Shown in pieces: positions 40,380-48,938 of a stretch of DNA of 64,000 nt. Source of the stretch: Vibrio ostreicida. Lineage in GTDB: Bacteria > Pseudomonadota > Gammaproteobacteria > Enterobacterales > Vibrionaceae. Each line of letters starts with the position of its first letter. Positions within the stretch are counted from its first letter, which is position 1. The stretch lies in NCBI RefSeq assembly GCF_013074385.2, contig NZ_JABEYA020000011.1, positions 22,583 to 86,582 on the forward strand, read 5' to 3'. The position numbers were made by a program, and so were the translations under genes. The notes beneath the pieces are model-generated. The model worked only from the letters and a program-made list of their open reading frames with translations, made no database searches and was not told where the DNA came from.

Positions 40380-43300
40380 CTACAGGGGGGGGCTATCTTC
40401 CGCTTTGTGCGCTCTGTTCGATAAAATATCCTGACCCTTTTCAAAATCAAATTCTTCTAAAGCTTCGGTGAGCTGCGTAAAGTCGGCCATAGACAAACCT
40501 ATGGCTGACCCTGAATCCATATTTTGAGTCAGAGTCAGTGCGTGAGTATCGTTCTCTTGTAACGCTTGGTGTAATTGATCGAATAATTGGTGATTGAATC
40601 CCCCGTTTTTTGAGGAGGACTGCGGCTTTTCCGCGAACAGAGCGCTGGCATCAATGGCGTCTGTCAGCGCGGTGAGTGATTTGAGCATGCGCTGACGAAG
40701 ATCATGATTGGTACTGTCGTGTTCTAACTCTTGGCATAACTCATGTAATGTCACCGCTCCTATATTGCCAGCGACGCCTTTCAAAGAGTGGATATGACGC
40801 ACGCGGAGAGTGTCGTCGTGATCTTGGATGGCAAGTTCAAGCGCCTTGCGGTCAGAATAGGTGTTAGAAAAGCGCTGCAATAGCTTTAAGTAAAGGTCTC
40901 GGTTGCCATTGGCCCGAGTTAACCCTGATAAGGTATCTAAACCATTGATGTCAGGGAGCGATGGCTGTTCTTGGTGGCTTGTTGGGGCTAATGTTTGTGG
41001 TTGTTTTGGGGTGATCCATTTTGCCAAAGTACTGAACATAGCGCCGACATCAATAGGTTTAGCGATGATGTCATTCATCCCGACTTGTTTGGCTTTTTCT
41101 TTGTCCCTTTCCATGACATTAGCTGTCATGGCAATAATAGGAATGCTATGGTCATCTAGGTTTTTTCTTATAAACTCCGTCGCTTGATAGCCATCCATGA
41201 CAGGCATTTGGCAATCCATCAAGATGCCATCAAAATCTTGGGTTTTATACAAATCTATCGCGATTTGACCGTTTTCAGCGACCGTCACATTGACCTGTTG
41301 ACCTTCGAGCAGCTCCGTTGCTAATTCTTGGTTGATATGATTATCTTCGACCAGAAGCACTTTCGAACCAGCAAGATGTTGTGCATTGGCGAGTTGTGTT
41401 TGTTCTTCGATGTCACTGCGGCTTGCACGACTGGCTTCAACGCCATATAGAGTGATGATCGCATCAAAAAGGTGGGATGCAGTGATCGGTTTATCAAGAA
41501 TTGAAGGGAGAGGTAATTGCCGCTTGGTAAAGGCTTCTGCTAACGTTTCTCGTCCAAATGCGGTGAGCATTAACAGTTTAGGCTGAGATGTCTCAGAGAG
41601 TCTCTCTGCGATGATCTCAGCCAAATCGATGCCATCTTTTACTGGCATTTGCCAATCAGAGATAACCAAATCAAACGCTTGCTGAGTCGACACGGCGTTT
41701 TCAAGCTCTTCAATAGCGCTGTCCACATTGGTGACGCTGGTGGCATCAAAGTGCAGCGATTCCAGAATATCTTCGACAATCAAGCGAGCGCTGGCATTGT
41801 CATCCACTACAAGCACGTTAAGTTTGCCCATCTCTTTGGGGATCAGGAGCTGTTCTTGTTTCAGAGCATGGCTGATACCGAGCTGAATAGTGAACGTAAA
41901 GGTGGAACCTTTGCCCTGCTCGCTGATAACACTGATTTCTCCGCCCATTAGACCGCAAAGCTCTTTACTGATGGCAAGCCCGAGTCCAGTGCCACCATAT
42001 TTCCTTGTGGTTGAGCTGTCGGCCTGTGTAAATTTATTAAACAGCTTACTCGATTGTTCGGGGGTCATTCCAATTCCGCTGTCTGATACAGAGAATTTTA
42101 AGGTGATGTCATCGCCTTGTTGTTGGTCGAGATCAATTTGGATCTTTATCTCACCTTGCTCAGTAAACTTGACGGCATTATTGGCGAGATTAATGAGGAT
42201 CTGTCCCAGTCGAAGGGGATCGCCGACAAGGGCAGTGGGCACATCGCGATCAATATGGATCAAGAGCTCCAGTTCACGTTCAGACGCTCTTAAACCAACG
42301 AGATTGGATATGTTATCCAACACGTTTTCTAGATGGAAATCGACATTTTCTATGTCGAGTTTTCCCGCTTCAATTTTTGAAAAATCAAGAATATCGTTGA
42401 TGAGCCCCAATAACGAATCGGCCGAGAGTTTGACTTTGTGTATGTAATTCCGTTGCGCTTTAGAAAGGTCGGTTTTTAGGGCGAGGTAACTCATTCCTAT
42501 TATGGCATTCATTGGGGTTCGGATTTCATGGCTCATGTTGGCCAAAAAATCAGATTTGGCTTTGTTGGCCGCGTCGGCCTCATCTCGTGCAAATGCTAGC
42601 TTGCCAGCAAATCGTTCGAGTGCGGTATGAGACTTATTCGCCAGAAGACCCAAAAGTAGGAGCGTCAAAACTAATATACTGCCCCCGAATGCTAAGTAGC
42701 GGGTAATGTCTCCTGAATTGGCAACAATATTGAGTTGCTGTTGATAGACAGGCTCGATGATAGATTGCAATTCCGTATAGGTGGCCTCTAATAACTCGAC
42801 TTGCTCTGAACTGATGTCTCGCGCTTGAGTTAATTGATTGAACAAGGAAATGTAATTGTTGGTGAGCGTGTGGACATTGTTGACGTTAAGCGTTTCTTCC
42901 GATTGTTTGACTTGCTTGGCCAACTCATCAAGCACCTTAAGAGCGTTCTCTAACAATGTATTCACCCCGTCGGCAAGCGACTGCTGCCTTGAAGGGGATA
43001 AGGACAAAGAATAATCGCGATCGAGCTGCTGAGCTGAACTGATTAAGGCTTGTAAAGCCAGTAATTCTGAGCTGACACTGAGGCGCTCGCTGATGGTCGT
43101 TTGCGTACTGGCGACCACTTGTTGTGATGAGCTGAGAATATCCTGAAGATGCTCGCGCATATCGATAGAGACACGTAAGAGTTCTTCACCATTACGATTG
43201 ACCTGATCTAGCATACTTTTTTGCAGCGAGGGACTGACATTTGGCCAACTCCTTAATTGGACTAAAGAGGTGAAATAACGGTTTCTGGACAGACTGATTA

Positions 43301-43997
43301 ACGTTAATTTATCGAGGCTTGCTCGATCGGTCACCTTGGTTGAGAGGAAATTAAGTAACTTTGTCGCTTTTTGTAGCTCGACTTGAGCCAAGTTGAGAAG
43401 ACGTTGCTCTTTACTCAGGATGTAAGATTTTTGATGGTTTTGCGAACTGGCAATCAAGCCCACTAAGTTATGGCCTTCAATGGCCGTTTGTGAGTCGGCA
43501 TTCACTTTTAACCTGAGCTCATCAATCGTTAAAATGCCTTTTTCAACAAAATTTTCATGGTGTTGTTGGAGGCTCTGGATTGTTTTGGTTAACTGTTTGG
43601 CGTTGATTATCATCTCATTTTGCGCGTCAGTCTCGCTTTGGTGTAGATGTGTGTATTGGGTGAAATGAGAGTGATAGGTTGCGATTGCGTTGGTGATGCG
43701 TGCATCAATGCCATTGTCTATTGCAATGTCAGACAGGACTTTTGCTTCTTCTATCTTTTTATAAATGTCCCCAGATGTGCTGTCCAAAGGTTGGCGGATA
43801 TAACTTTGTTCTAACACCTTGATACGATCAATCGCAGAGAGCAATTGAGCGTTACCCGCATATTGGTCGACGGTACTAAAACGCTGATTCAGGCTAACCC
43901 AACCAAAAAAGCCAGCGATCAACATCATTGCTGAAGCCACCACAAAGCCGATAAGAATTCGTTTGGAGTCGAGTGCGTAATTCTGTACTTGGTTCAT
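40380..43997 (-). CDS. Hybrid sensor histidine kinase (HK-REC-REC-HPt)
   Basis: 1205 residues. A membrane segment ([20 protein letters not shown], 14-33) is followed by a large helical periplasmic sensor region (about 35-430) and a second membrane segment near 435-455. The kinase core has His490 in [20 protein letters not shown], the ATP site with [17 protein letters not shown] and [23 protein letters not shown]1 has phospho-acceptor Asp781 ([11 protein letters not shown]), REC2 Asp928 ([10 protein letters not shown]), and the HPt domain His1070 (HSLKGVAGN). All relay residues are present. The last codons contain a run of eight C on the coding strand. It lies 21 bases after the HD-GYP regulator, so they form an operon. 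The signal is unknown. Confidence 0.9.
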   Translation of the reverse strand: MNQVQNYALDSKRILIGFVVASAMMLIAGFFGWVSLNQRFSTVDQYAGNAQLLSAIDRIKVLEQSYIRQPLDSTSGDIYKKIEEAKVLSDIAIDNGIDARITNAIATYHSHFTQYTHLHQSETDAQNEMIINAKQLTKTIQSLQQHHENFVEKGILTIDELRLKVNADSQTAIEGHNLVGLIASSQNHQKSYILSKEQRLLNLAQVELQKATKLLNFLSTKVTDRASLDKLTLISLSRNRYFTSLVQLRSWPNVSPSLQKSMLDQVNRNGEELLRVSIDMREHLQDILSSSQQVVASTQTTISERLSVSSELLALQALISSAQQLDRDYSLSLSPSRQQSLADGVNTLLENALKVLDELAKQVKQSEETLNVNNVHTLTNNYISLFNQLTQARDISSEQVELLEATYTELQSIIEPVYQQQLNIVANSGDITRYLAFGGSILVLTLLLLGLLANKSHTALERFAGKLAFARDEADAANKAKSDFLANMSHEIRTPMNAIIGMSYLALKTDLSKAQRNYIHKVKLSADSLLGLINDILDFSKIEAGKLDIENVDFHLENVLDNISNLVGLRASERELELLIHIDRDVPTALVGDPLRLGQILINLANNAVKFTEQGEIKIQIDLDQQQGDDITLKFSVSDSGIGMTPEQSSKLFNKFTQADSSTTRKYGGTGLGLAISKELCGLMGGEISVISEQGKGSTFTFTIQLGISHALKQEQLLIPKEMGKLNVLVVDDNASARLIVEDILESLHFDATSVTNVDSAIEELENAVSTQQAFDLVISDWQMPVKDGIDLAEIIAERLSETSQPKLLMLTAFGRETLAEAFTKRQLPLPSILDKPITASHLFDAIITLYGVEASRASRSDIEEQTQLANAQHLAGSKVLLVEDNHINQELATELLEGQQVNVTVAENGQIAIDLYKTQDFDGILMDCQMPVMDGYQATEFIRKNLDDHSIPIIAMTANVMERDKEKAKQVGMNDIIAKPIDVGAMFSTLAKWITPKQPQTLAPTSHQEQPSLPDINGLDTLSGLTRANGNRDLYLKLLQRFSNTYSDRKALELAIQDHDDTLRVRHIHSLKGVAGNIGAVTLHELCQELEHDSTNHDLRQRMLKSLTALTDAIDASALFAEKPQSSSKNGGFNHQLFDQLHQALQENDTHALTLTQNMDSGSAIGLSMADFTQLTEALEEFDFEKGQDILSNRAHKAEDSPPL

Positions 43998-44018
43998 TCT
44001 TTTCCTTAGCCGAAGCTC

Positions 44019-45065
44019 TTACCATTCGTCCTTGAAGGATTCTTTTATTTCCAAAACCTTATCGAGTTGAGCAATAAAAATCGGGACCAGATTGGGATCG
44101 AAGTGAGCTCCAGCCCCTTCTTCAATGGCGACCACGGCTTTTTCCACTGACCACGCCTTTTTATAAGGTCGCTCGCTGGTCAGGGCGTCAAAAACATCAG
44201 CAATCGCGACAATCCTTGCGCTCAGCGGTATGTCCGTTCCGCTAATGCCATGAGGATAGCCACTGCCATCCCATTTTTCATGGTGATATAGAGCTATTTC
44301 TTGTGCCATTTGCAGAAGGAGTGAATCACTGTTTCCAATAATGCTACCGCCGATTTCAACGTGCTTTTGCATGGTTGACCATTCTTCGGGATCTAAAGGC
44401 CCCGGTTTACCAAGAATATTGTCTGGAATACCAATTTTTCCTACGTCATGCATGGGTGACGCCTGAAAAACCAATTCAACCCAGCGTTTACTGACATCTA
44501 GTTGCTCGGCTAAGATCCGAGAATAATGGCTCATTCTTACCACGTGCATCCCAGTTTCGTTGTCTTTATATTCAGCGGCTCGCCCCAAACGTTGAATGAT
44601 TTCCAAGCGACTTCGAGCCAATTGTTCCGTTCTTTGTTCCACTTGTACTGATAAGGCGAGGTTTTGGTCGTATAACGCGATATGAGTCTTGACCCGAGCT
44701 TTAACTATGGGGGGGCTTACGGGTTTGGTTATGTAATCCACCGCTCCCATTTCAAACCCCTTTTGCTCGTCGACTATCTCCGCTTTGGCGGTCACAAATA
44801 TGACCGGAATATCAAGGGTTAAAGGGTTAGATTTGAGACGTTGACAGACTTCATAACCATCCATGTCTGGCATCATAATATCGAGTAAAATCAAATGAGG
44901 ACGTGGGGAACTGACCGCTAACTTGAGCGCTTTCTCGCCATTGGTTGCGGCCTTTATCTTAAATTCATCCGCAAGAATCCCAGATAGAGTGTGTATATTG
45001 TCAGGGATATCATCGACAACCAGTATCGTGGGCTTGTCTAAGGTATCAGAGGACATATCAGCCAT
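44019..45065 (-). CDS. Response regulator with HD-GYP phosphodiesterase domain
   Basis: 348 residues. The REC domain (about 13-130) has Asp18, Asp19 and the phospho-acceptor Asp62 in LLDIMMPDMDGYE. A coiled-coil linker (about 135-160) follows. The HD-GYP domain starts near 165 with His206-Asp207 in MHDVGKIGIPDNILGKPG, then HHEKWDGSGYPHG and IADVFDALTSERPYKKAW, the complete motif set of active cyclic-di-GMP phosphodiesterases. AGGA lies ten bases upstream of the start. Cotranscribed with the hybrid kinase downstream, its likely phosphate donor. Output should be lower cyclic-di-GMP; this is inferred. Confidence 0.9.
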   Translation of the reverse strand: MADMSSDTLDKPTILVVDDIPDNIHTLSGILADEFKIKAATNGEKALKLAVSSPRPHLILLDIMMPDMDGYEVCQRLKSNPLTLDIPVIFVTAKAEIVDEQKGFEMGAVDYITKPVSPPIVKARVKTHIALYDQNLALSVQVEQRTEQLARSRLEIIQRLGRAAEYKDNETGMHVVRMSHYSRILAEQLDVSKRWVELVFQASPMHDVGKIGIPDNILGKPGPLDPEEWSTMQKHVEIGGSIIGNSDSLLLQMAQEIALYHHEKWDGSGYPHGISGTDIPLSARIVAIADVFDALTSERPYKKAWSVEKAVVAIEEGAGAHFDPNLVPIFIAQLDKVLEIKESFKDEW

Positions 45066-45284
45066 TCTTTCATCCTGTGCGCTCTTTAAACACTAATAGA
45101 AAGAGTAGGGAATATTCTGTCATATTGGCAGCGTAAATCGGTTAAGAAGGTAACTCGAACGACAAACAGTGAACTCTATTGTCATTTTTACGCCACAAAA
45201 CGTCTAACCTACGTTTAGAAGAAAGTACCCATCGTCTGATATTAGATCTATGATTATAACATTATGCAACCATAGGCAATGGTT

Positions 45285-45719
45285 ATGATTAGGCTTATCT
45301 ATGTTAGTACGGTAAATGAACAATTTAATTTGTCTTGTGTGGATGATATTTTGAGCAGTGCACAGCGGCGAAATACGGAAAATAATGTCAGCGGTGTCCT
45401 GTATTTTAATTGCAAGTTTTTCATGCAGTATCTGGAAGGCGAATCTCGCGATGTGGAAGAAACCTATCAACGCATCGTAAACGATAAGCGGCATTGTGAG
45501 ATTTTGTTGTTGGATAAGGCTTCGATAGAAGAGCGGTTATTCAATGGCTGGTCAATGGCTTATGTTTTGGAGTCTGAGTTGATAAAACCCCTCTATTTAG
45601 AGTTTATGGATGCCAGTGATTTTGACCCATATAAGCTCTCGCCAGAGCGTGCATCGCAAATGATTGATGGGTTTAGAAAACAATTACCTACCGCTTACCT
45701 AAGAGAGTTCAGGCTCTAG
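45285..45719 (+). CDS. BLUF-domain blue-light photoreceptor
   Basis: 144 residues from ATG at 45285; ATG at 45279 would add two residues. Almost the whole protein is one BLUF domain that should bind FAD. Tyr6, Asn30, Gln48, Trp89 and Met91 fall at exactly the spacing of Tyr8, Asn32, Gln50, Trp91 and Met93 in the cyanobacterial protein PixD, so the photocycle residues are complete. About 50 C-terminal residues follow, as in short PixD-type BLUF proteins that signal through a partner. It is divergent from the HD-GYP/hybrid kinase operon with 219 bases between them, which makes a functional link plausible but unproven. Confidence 0.9.
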   Translation: MIRLIYVSTVNEQFNLSCVDDILSSAQRRNTENNVSGVLYFNCKFFMQYLEGESRDVEETYQRIVNDKRHCEILLLDKASIEERLFNGWSMAYVLESELIKPLYLEFMDASDFDPYKLSPERASQMIDGFRKQLPTAYLREFRL

Positions 45720-45919
45720 CATCTTTTGTATTGTGCCGTTTGTGGCTCTTTAGGGCTGTTGTGAGGGCCTCTTTCCTCAGGGTCAATGAACGAAAATAAA
45801 GGCTCATCCCAAAAAAATGCGTTCTTATTGTCGGTTATTGAAAATCACTATATAGTCCCTATACTAATTTTGATTCATATAAATCAAATGTGCATTAAAA
45901 TAACAAGAGAGGCGTATTT

Positions 45920-46525
45920 ATGAGGCTGTCAGTACCAGATGCTTTGGAAAGCCAGAGTGATTGGGGGGGGCATATGTTGGGTCAATCTGCCTACTCAATC
46001 TATCGCTTATTATTACGAGATCAGGCTTATTTTCAAGGTGGAAATGCTAAGTGTCTTCAGGTGATTAATGACATAAGAGAACTCTACTTTCGTGCAAGTC
46101 AGCGCAGTGAAGGTGGCTCTATCGTGTTTAAAGGTGGTCATGTTGAAGTAGAAGACAATAAAATGTTTTATCGCTATTGGTCTTCATTTCTCTCAAATGG
46201 CCAAGCGAAAGGTGGTTCTCGGACTGGAAAATCTTCACACCAAAGTGATGATGAGCAATTTGAAATTTTGCTGCCTAATCGCTGGGGAAATGTTCTCTTT
46301 GGAACAAGAAGAGGAGGGACTTGGTTTCAGACTGAAGCGTATGGTTTTACCGACTCAGCCTACTCTTGGAATGGTTTTAAAGACACCGTCGGTCATGCCA
46401 GTACCACGGTACAATATTATGGTTCATTTAAAACCAGACAAGTGGGGACATTGGGTTACTCCAAATACACAGAGGCAAATCCTCTAAGACTGCGCAGTCA
46501 ATATGTTCCCGATGAGCCGACCTAA
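45920..46525 (+). CDS. Hypothetical protein with G8 tract near its start
   Basis: 201 residues, not recognised. AGAGAGGCG lies upstream of the ATG. No signal peptide or membrane segment; the protein is rich in aromatic and Gly residues in the second half (for example WGNVLFGTRRGGTWFQTEAY and YYGSFKTRQVGTLGYSKYTE), which suggests a compact beta-rich fold. A run of eight G (45963-45970) encodes Trp-Gly-Gly at codons 15-17. It is followed by a strong terminator. Nothing in the neighbours identifies its role. Confidence 0.65.
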   Translation: MRLSVPDALESQSDWGGHMLGQSAYSIYRLLLRDQAYFQGGNAKCLQVINDIRELYFRASQRSEGGSIVFKGGHVEVEDNKMFYRYWSSFLSNGQAKGGSRTGKSSHQSDDEQFEILLPNRWGNVLFGTRRGGTWFQTEAYGFTDSAYSWNGFKDTVGHASTTVQYYGSFKTRQVGTLGYSKYTEANPLRLRSQYVPDEPT

Positions 46526-46537
46526 TCAATCATAGTG

Positions 46538-46571
46538 CTCTGGGCACCTGCTGGTGCCCAGAGTCCTTTTT
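46538..46571. terminator. Terminator between convergent genes
   Basis: CTCTGGGCACC and GGTGCCCAGAG form a perfect 11-bp stem with a TGCT loop, then five T after a short spacer. It serves the 45920 gene and possibly the convergent binding-protein gene. Confidence 0.9.
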
Positions 46572-46585
46572 ATCGCTGTGCGATC

Positions 46586-47326
46586 TCAGAACCCATACTT
46601 TTCGACTATCTTATCGAATGTCCCATCTTGTTTGATCGCTTCGAATCCCTGATTAAATTTCTCAAGTAACGTTTTTGAACGTTGCGATGTGACTTTACTT
46701 GCCATGATATAGTTTAAATTTTTAAATAGGGGTTTGCTGTGTGCCGTGATGGCTTCTCTTACCTCGTTGGGGGATTTTGATAACAGATACTCACCGACTT
46801 TTTCGCCGATGGGAAACGCATCAATCCTTTTCTTATACAGCCTCTCAATGTTGAAGGCATCCGTTTTGCCGACATTAGGAGTGATGCCCTGTGACATCAT
46901 CAGCTCTACATGCGCATAGCCGAGAGTGGCACCGACCTTGAAGCGTTTGAGATCATCGAGTTTGGACCAAGAAAAATGGCTATCTTTGTGATAGAGGAAT
47001 ATTTCCTGTGTTGTAAGCAACGCTTCTGAGAATAAAAAGTCGTTTTCGCGAGACGGTGTTTTAATCCAAGGAAACGTAATGTCGACTTTTCCCACTTTGA
47101 CTTCCTCAAACGCTCTTTTCCAAGGCACTCGCTTCAATGTGACCTGATACCCCACAGCTCGATAAGAAGCGATAACAAGCTCTTCGGCGAATCTGGCCTG
47201 AGAGTCTTCAGTGGATGTGTAGGGAGGGTAATCGCCGATAGCGGCGACAACGGTCGAAGCCGACACACCTGAAGAAAAATAGAGCGTGCAAAAAAGTAAG
47301 AAACCACAGGGTAAGCGCTTTATCAT
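46586..47326 (-). CDS. Periplasmic solute-binding protein (type 2), orphan
   Basis: 246 residues. A signal peptide (MIKRLPCGFLLFCTLYFSSG and on to VSA) precedes a type-2 periplasmic binding fold of the amino-acid (SBP_bac_3) kind: GDYPPYTSTEDSQARFAEEL, VTLKRVPWKRAFEEVKVGKV and FNQGFEAIKQDGTFDKIVEK. No permease or ATPase genes are near, so it may feed a distant transporter or act as a sensor input. Such stand-alone copies are common in vibrios. The ligand cannot be predicted. Confidence 0.82.
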   Translation of the reverse strand: MIKRLPCGFLLFCTLYFSSGVSASTVVAAIGDYPPYTSTEDSQARFAEELVIASYRAVGYQVTLKRVPWKRAFEEVKVGKVDITFPWIKTPSRENDFLFSEALLTTQEIFLYHKDSHFSWSKLDDLKRFKVGATLGYAHVELMMSQGITPNVGKTDAFNIERLYKKRIDAFPIGEKVGEYLLSKSPNEVREAITAHSKPLFKNLNYIMASKVTSQRSKTLLEKFNQGFEAIKQDGTFDKIVEKYGF

Positions 47327-47825
47327 TGTGACTACGCCATTTTAGAAACCATATAATATAAAATTAGCCCAGTTTGATTTCTTTGTCTTTAAACCCACCG
47401 CAAGGAGGCATGATGGGTGACGGGAAAGCATCGTTGTTATGTGTTGGTTCGTATAATCAGGCTGCTTGCTGCTCTTAGTTAAGATGTGTCAACATCTTTG
47501 AGCGCCGGATGAGTGGGTTGCAAACGACTATCTCGACATTTCAGGCACAACTGTACTTGTAAACTCATGCATCTGAGTCTGGCTCACATCTTCTACTCCG
47601 ACCAAAAACCTCACCAATGATTTGGACATCTTGATGTTGCCAATCATTCCGGTTTCTTTCCCATGCTGAGCGTTTTTAAAAGTGGCTCAAATAAGCATTT
47701 CGTTTCTTATAAATTACCATTATTAATCTGTAAAAATAGGTAACCGAGACTTTAATTCTAACGCGGGAAAGAACATCACACTTTCCAAAACGTACATGAA
47801 TAAACTAACTAAGGAATGCTCTGAA
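47327..47825. other. Long intergenic region with minor reading frames
   Basis: This 499-base stretch has no clear gene. It holds an AAGGAGG ribosome-site sequence (47402-47408) before a 21-codon reading frame at 47413-47478, a short hairpin (AAGATGT-GTCA-ACATCTT, 47481-47498) and a 39-codon minus-strand frame (47528-47647) that I do not recognise. The right end is AT-rich and should carry the promoter of the cysteine-rich secreted protein. It may be degraded mobile DNA. Confidence 0.45.
47413..47478 (+). CDS. Possible 21-residue peptide with strong ribosome site
   Basis: AAGGAGG at 47402-47408 is a perfect Shine-Dalgarno sequence four bases before ATG 47413 (another ATG at 47410). The frame encodes MGDGKASLLCVGSYNQAACC followed by Ser and a stop. 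The peptide has three cysteines. No relative is known to me, and a chance occurrence is possible. Confidence 0.25.
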   Translation: MGDGKASLLCVGSYNQAACCS

Positions 47826-48587
47826 ATGTGTATTATCAAAAGACTGGGTTACATTGTATTTTTACTTTTTTCCTTTAATGCTAAATCAATCGACTTTTCA
47901 AATAGTCGCGTGAGTTTCTATGAGGATACCAACCGTGACGGCTACACCTATCCGTTTCTTGTGGACAAAGATTCAGGAACGTTGACGTACATTGATGACC
48001 TCATTCTGGATTCTTTGAGGAGAGGCAAGTTAGTGAGCAGCTATTACTCTGTTGCTGGTGGCACTAAGACGTCATGTAAAAACTCGACAGGTCAAACGAT
48101 AACGATCAACGACCGGACGACGATATCAGATCTGAGAATTCGGACTTGTGCTGCAAAACGCACAAGGTTGTGTCTTTACGGGAAAGACAACACCTTGATG
48201 GGAGGAAAATGCACGGATTCTTACTACGGTCATACATTTTACCCGTTTACCAATAACAAACCTGATGGTTATTTATACAAGAGCGATGGAACCTATGATG
48301 GTTGTGTTTTAAATCCAGTAAAAATTCCTCTAGCGGATATTTTTGGCGATCTTGCTCTTTTCCCCGAGACCATTAGTACGTTTGTTCCGTATGGCACATG
48401 TAAACGGCATGGCGAAGGAATAACGGATTATAAGAGTCTTACCTCTGCACTTGCTTGGAAGTATCCTAACATTTACCAGCGATTGGCTCCTAAATGTACG
48501 GTTACTGAAACGAAAGAAATATCAATGGCACTGACCAATGATGTCATCAATGCCAGTGTGGTTCCGACAAAAGTGGCTTGTAAATAA
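47826..48587 (+). CDS. Secreted cysteine-rich protein, unknown
   Basis: 253 residues from ATG at 47826, preceded by AAGGA ten bases upstream; an in-frame ATG at 47796 is possible. The N-terminus (MCIIKRLGYIVFLLFSFNAK) is a signal peptide. The mature part has eight cysteines (TSCKN, RTCAAK, RLCLY, GKCTD, DGCVL, GTCKR, PKCTV, VACK), consistent with four disulfide bonds in the periplasm or outside the cell. Rich in Tyr, Thr and Asp. No family recognised. It lies between unassigned DNA and an IS remnant, in AT-rich accessory DNA. Confidence 0.7.
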   Translation: MCIIKRLGYIVFLLFSFNAKSIDFSNSRVSFYEDTNRDGYTYPFLVDKDSGTLTYIDDLILDSLRRGKLVSSYYSVAGGTKTSCKNSTGQTITINDRTTISDLRIRTCAAKRTRLCLYGKDNTLMGGKCTDSYYGHTFYPFTNNKPDGYLYKSDGTYDGCVLNPVKIPLADIFGDLALFPETISTFVPYGTCKRHGEGITDYKSLTSALAWKYPNIYQRLAPKCTVTETKEISMALTNDVINASVVPTKVACK

Positions 48588-48602
48588 ACGGCTGGCTAAA
48601 GC

Positions 48603-48814
48603 TCTAAGTTGGATAATGCGGTGGCCGAAAGCTTTTTCTCATTTCTAAAAAGACGGGTGAAGAGAAAGGCATGCAAAACCCGTGACGAAGCACGATCTGA
48701 AATTTTCGACGACATTGGATGCTTCTATAGCCGAGAGGACCTCATGGTACTAATGGTGGACTGTCGCCAAATGAGTATGAAAGGCAGTATTTTCAGAAGC
48801 TTGAAAGTGTGTAG
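48603..48814 (+). pseudogene. IS3-family transposase (OrfB) C-terminal remnant, frameshifted
   Basis: From 48609 one frame reads LDNAVAESFFSFLKRRVKRK and ACKTRDEARSEIFDDIGCFY, the usual end of IS3-family OrfB with the DDE-domain glutamate region. Near 48735-48742 the match moves to another frame, which continues HGTNGGLSPNEYERQYFQKL ESV and stops at 48812-48814, exactly as intact relatives do. A one-base deletion explains this. The upstream two thirds of the transposase are missing. The right end of the element probably follows the stop (AGAGTTCTGGGG). Confidence 0.85.
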
Positions 48815-48890
48815 AGTTCTGGGGTTTTACCACTATGTTGCTTGATATGAAATAGTGTTTAACCCATCAGACAGTTAGTTGTTATTTAGA

Positions 48891-48936
48891 TATAATCCCC
48901 TGAATTATGCATAGTGCTACTTCAGGGTTTTCTTTT
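48891..48936 (+). promoter_or_regulatory. hsdM promoter and hairpin leader
   Basis: A perfect TATAAT at 48891-48896 is the only clear -10 before hsdM. Directly after it CCCTGAA (48898-48904) can pair with TTCAGGG (48921-48927), followed by TTTTCTTTTTC up to two bases before the hsdM ATG. The only ribosome-site-like bases (AGGG) lie in the right arm, 11 bases from the start. Confidence 0.5.
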
Positions 48937-48938
48937 TC

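Noticed and set aside
41890..42447. 185-codon plus-strand frame inside the hybrid kinase gene
   Set aside because: Antisense to the conserved kinase ATP-binding region; product is low-complexity Ser/Leu-rich. A shadow frame.
48603..48845. Intact small gene in the IS3 remnant
   Set aside because: The frame is an OrfB C-terminus that leaves the conserved frame near 48740; the true continuation is in another frame, so it is a pseudogene.
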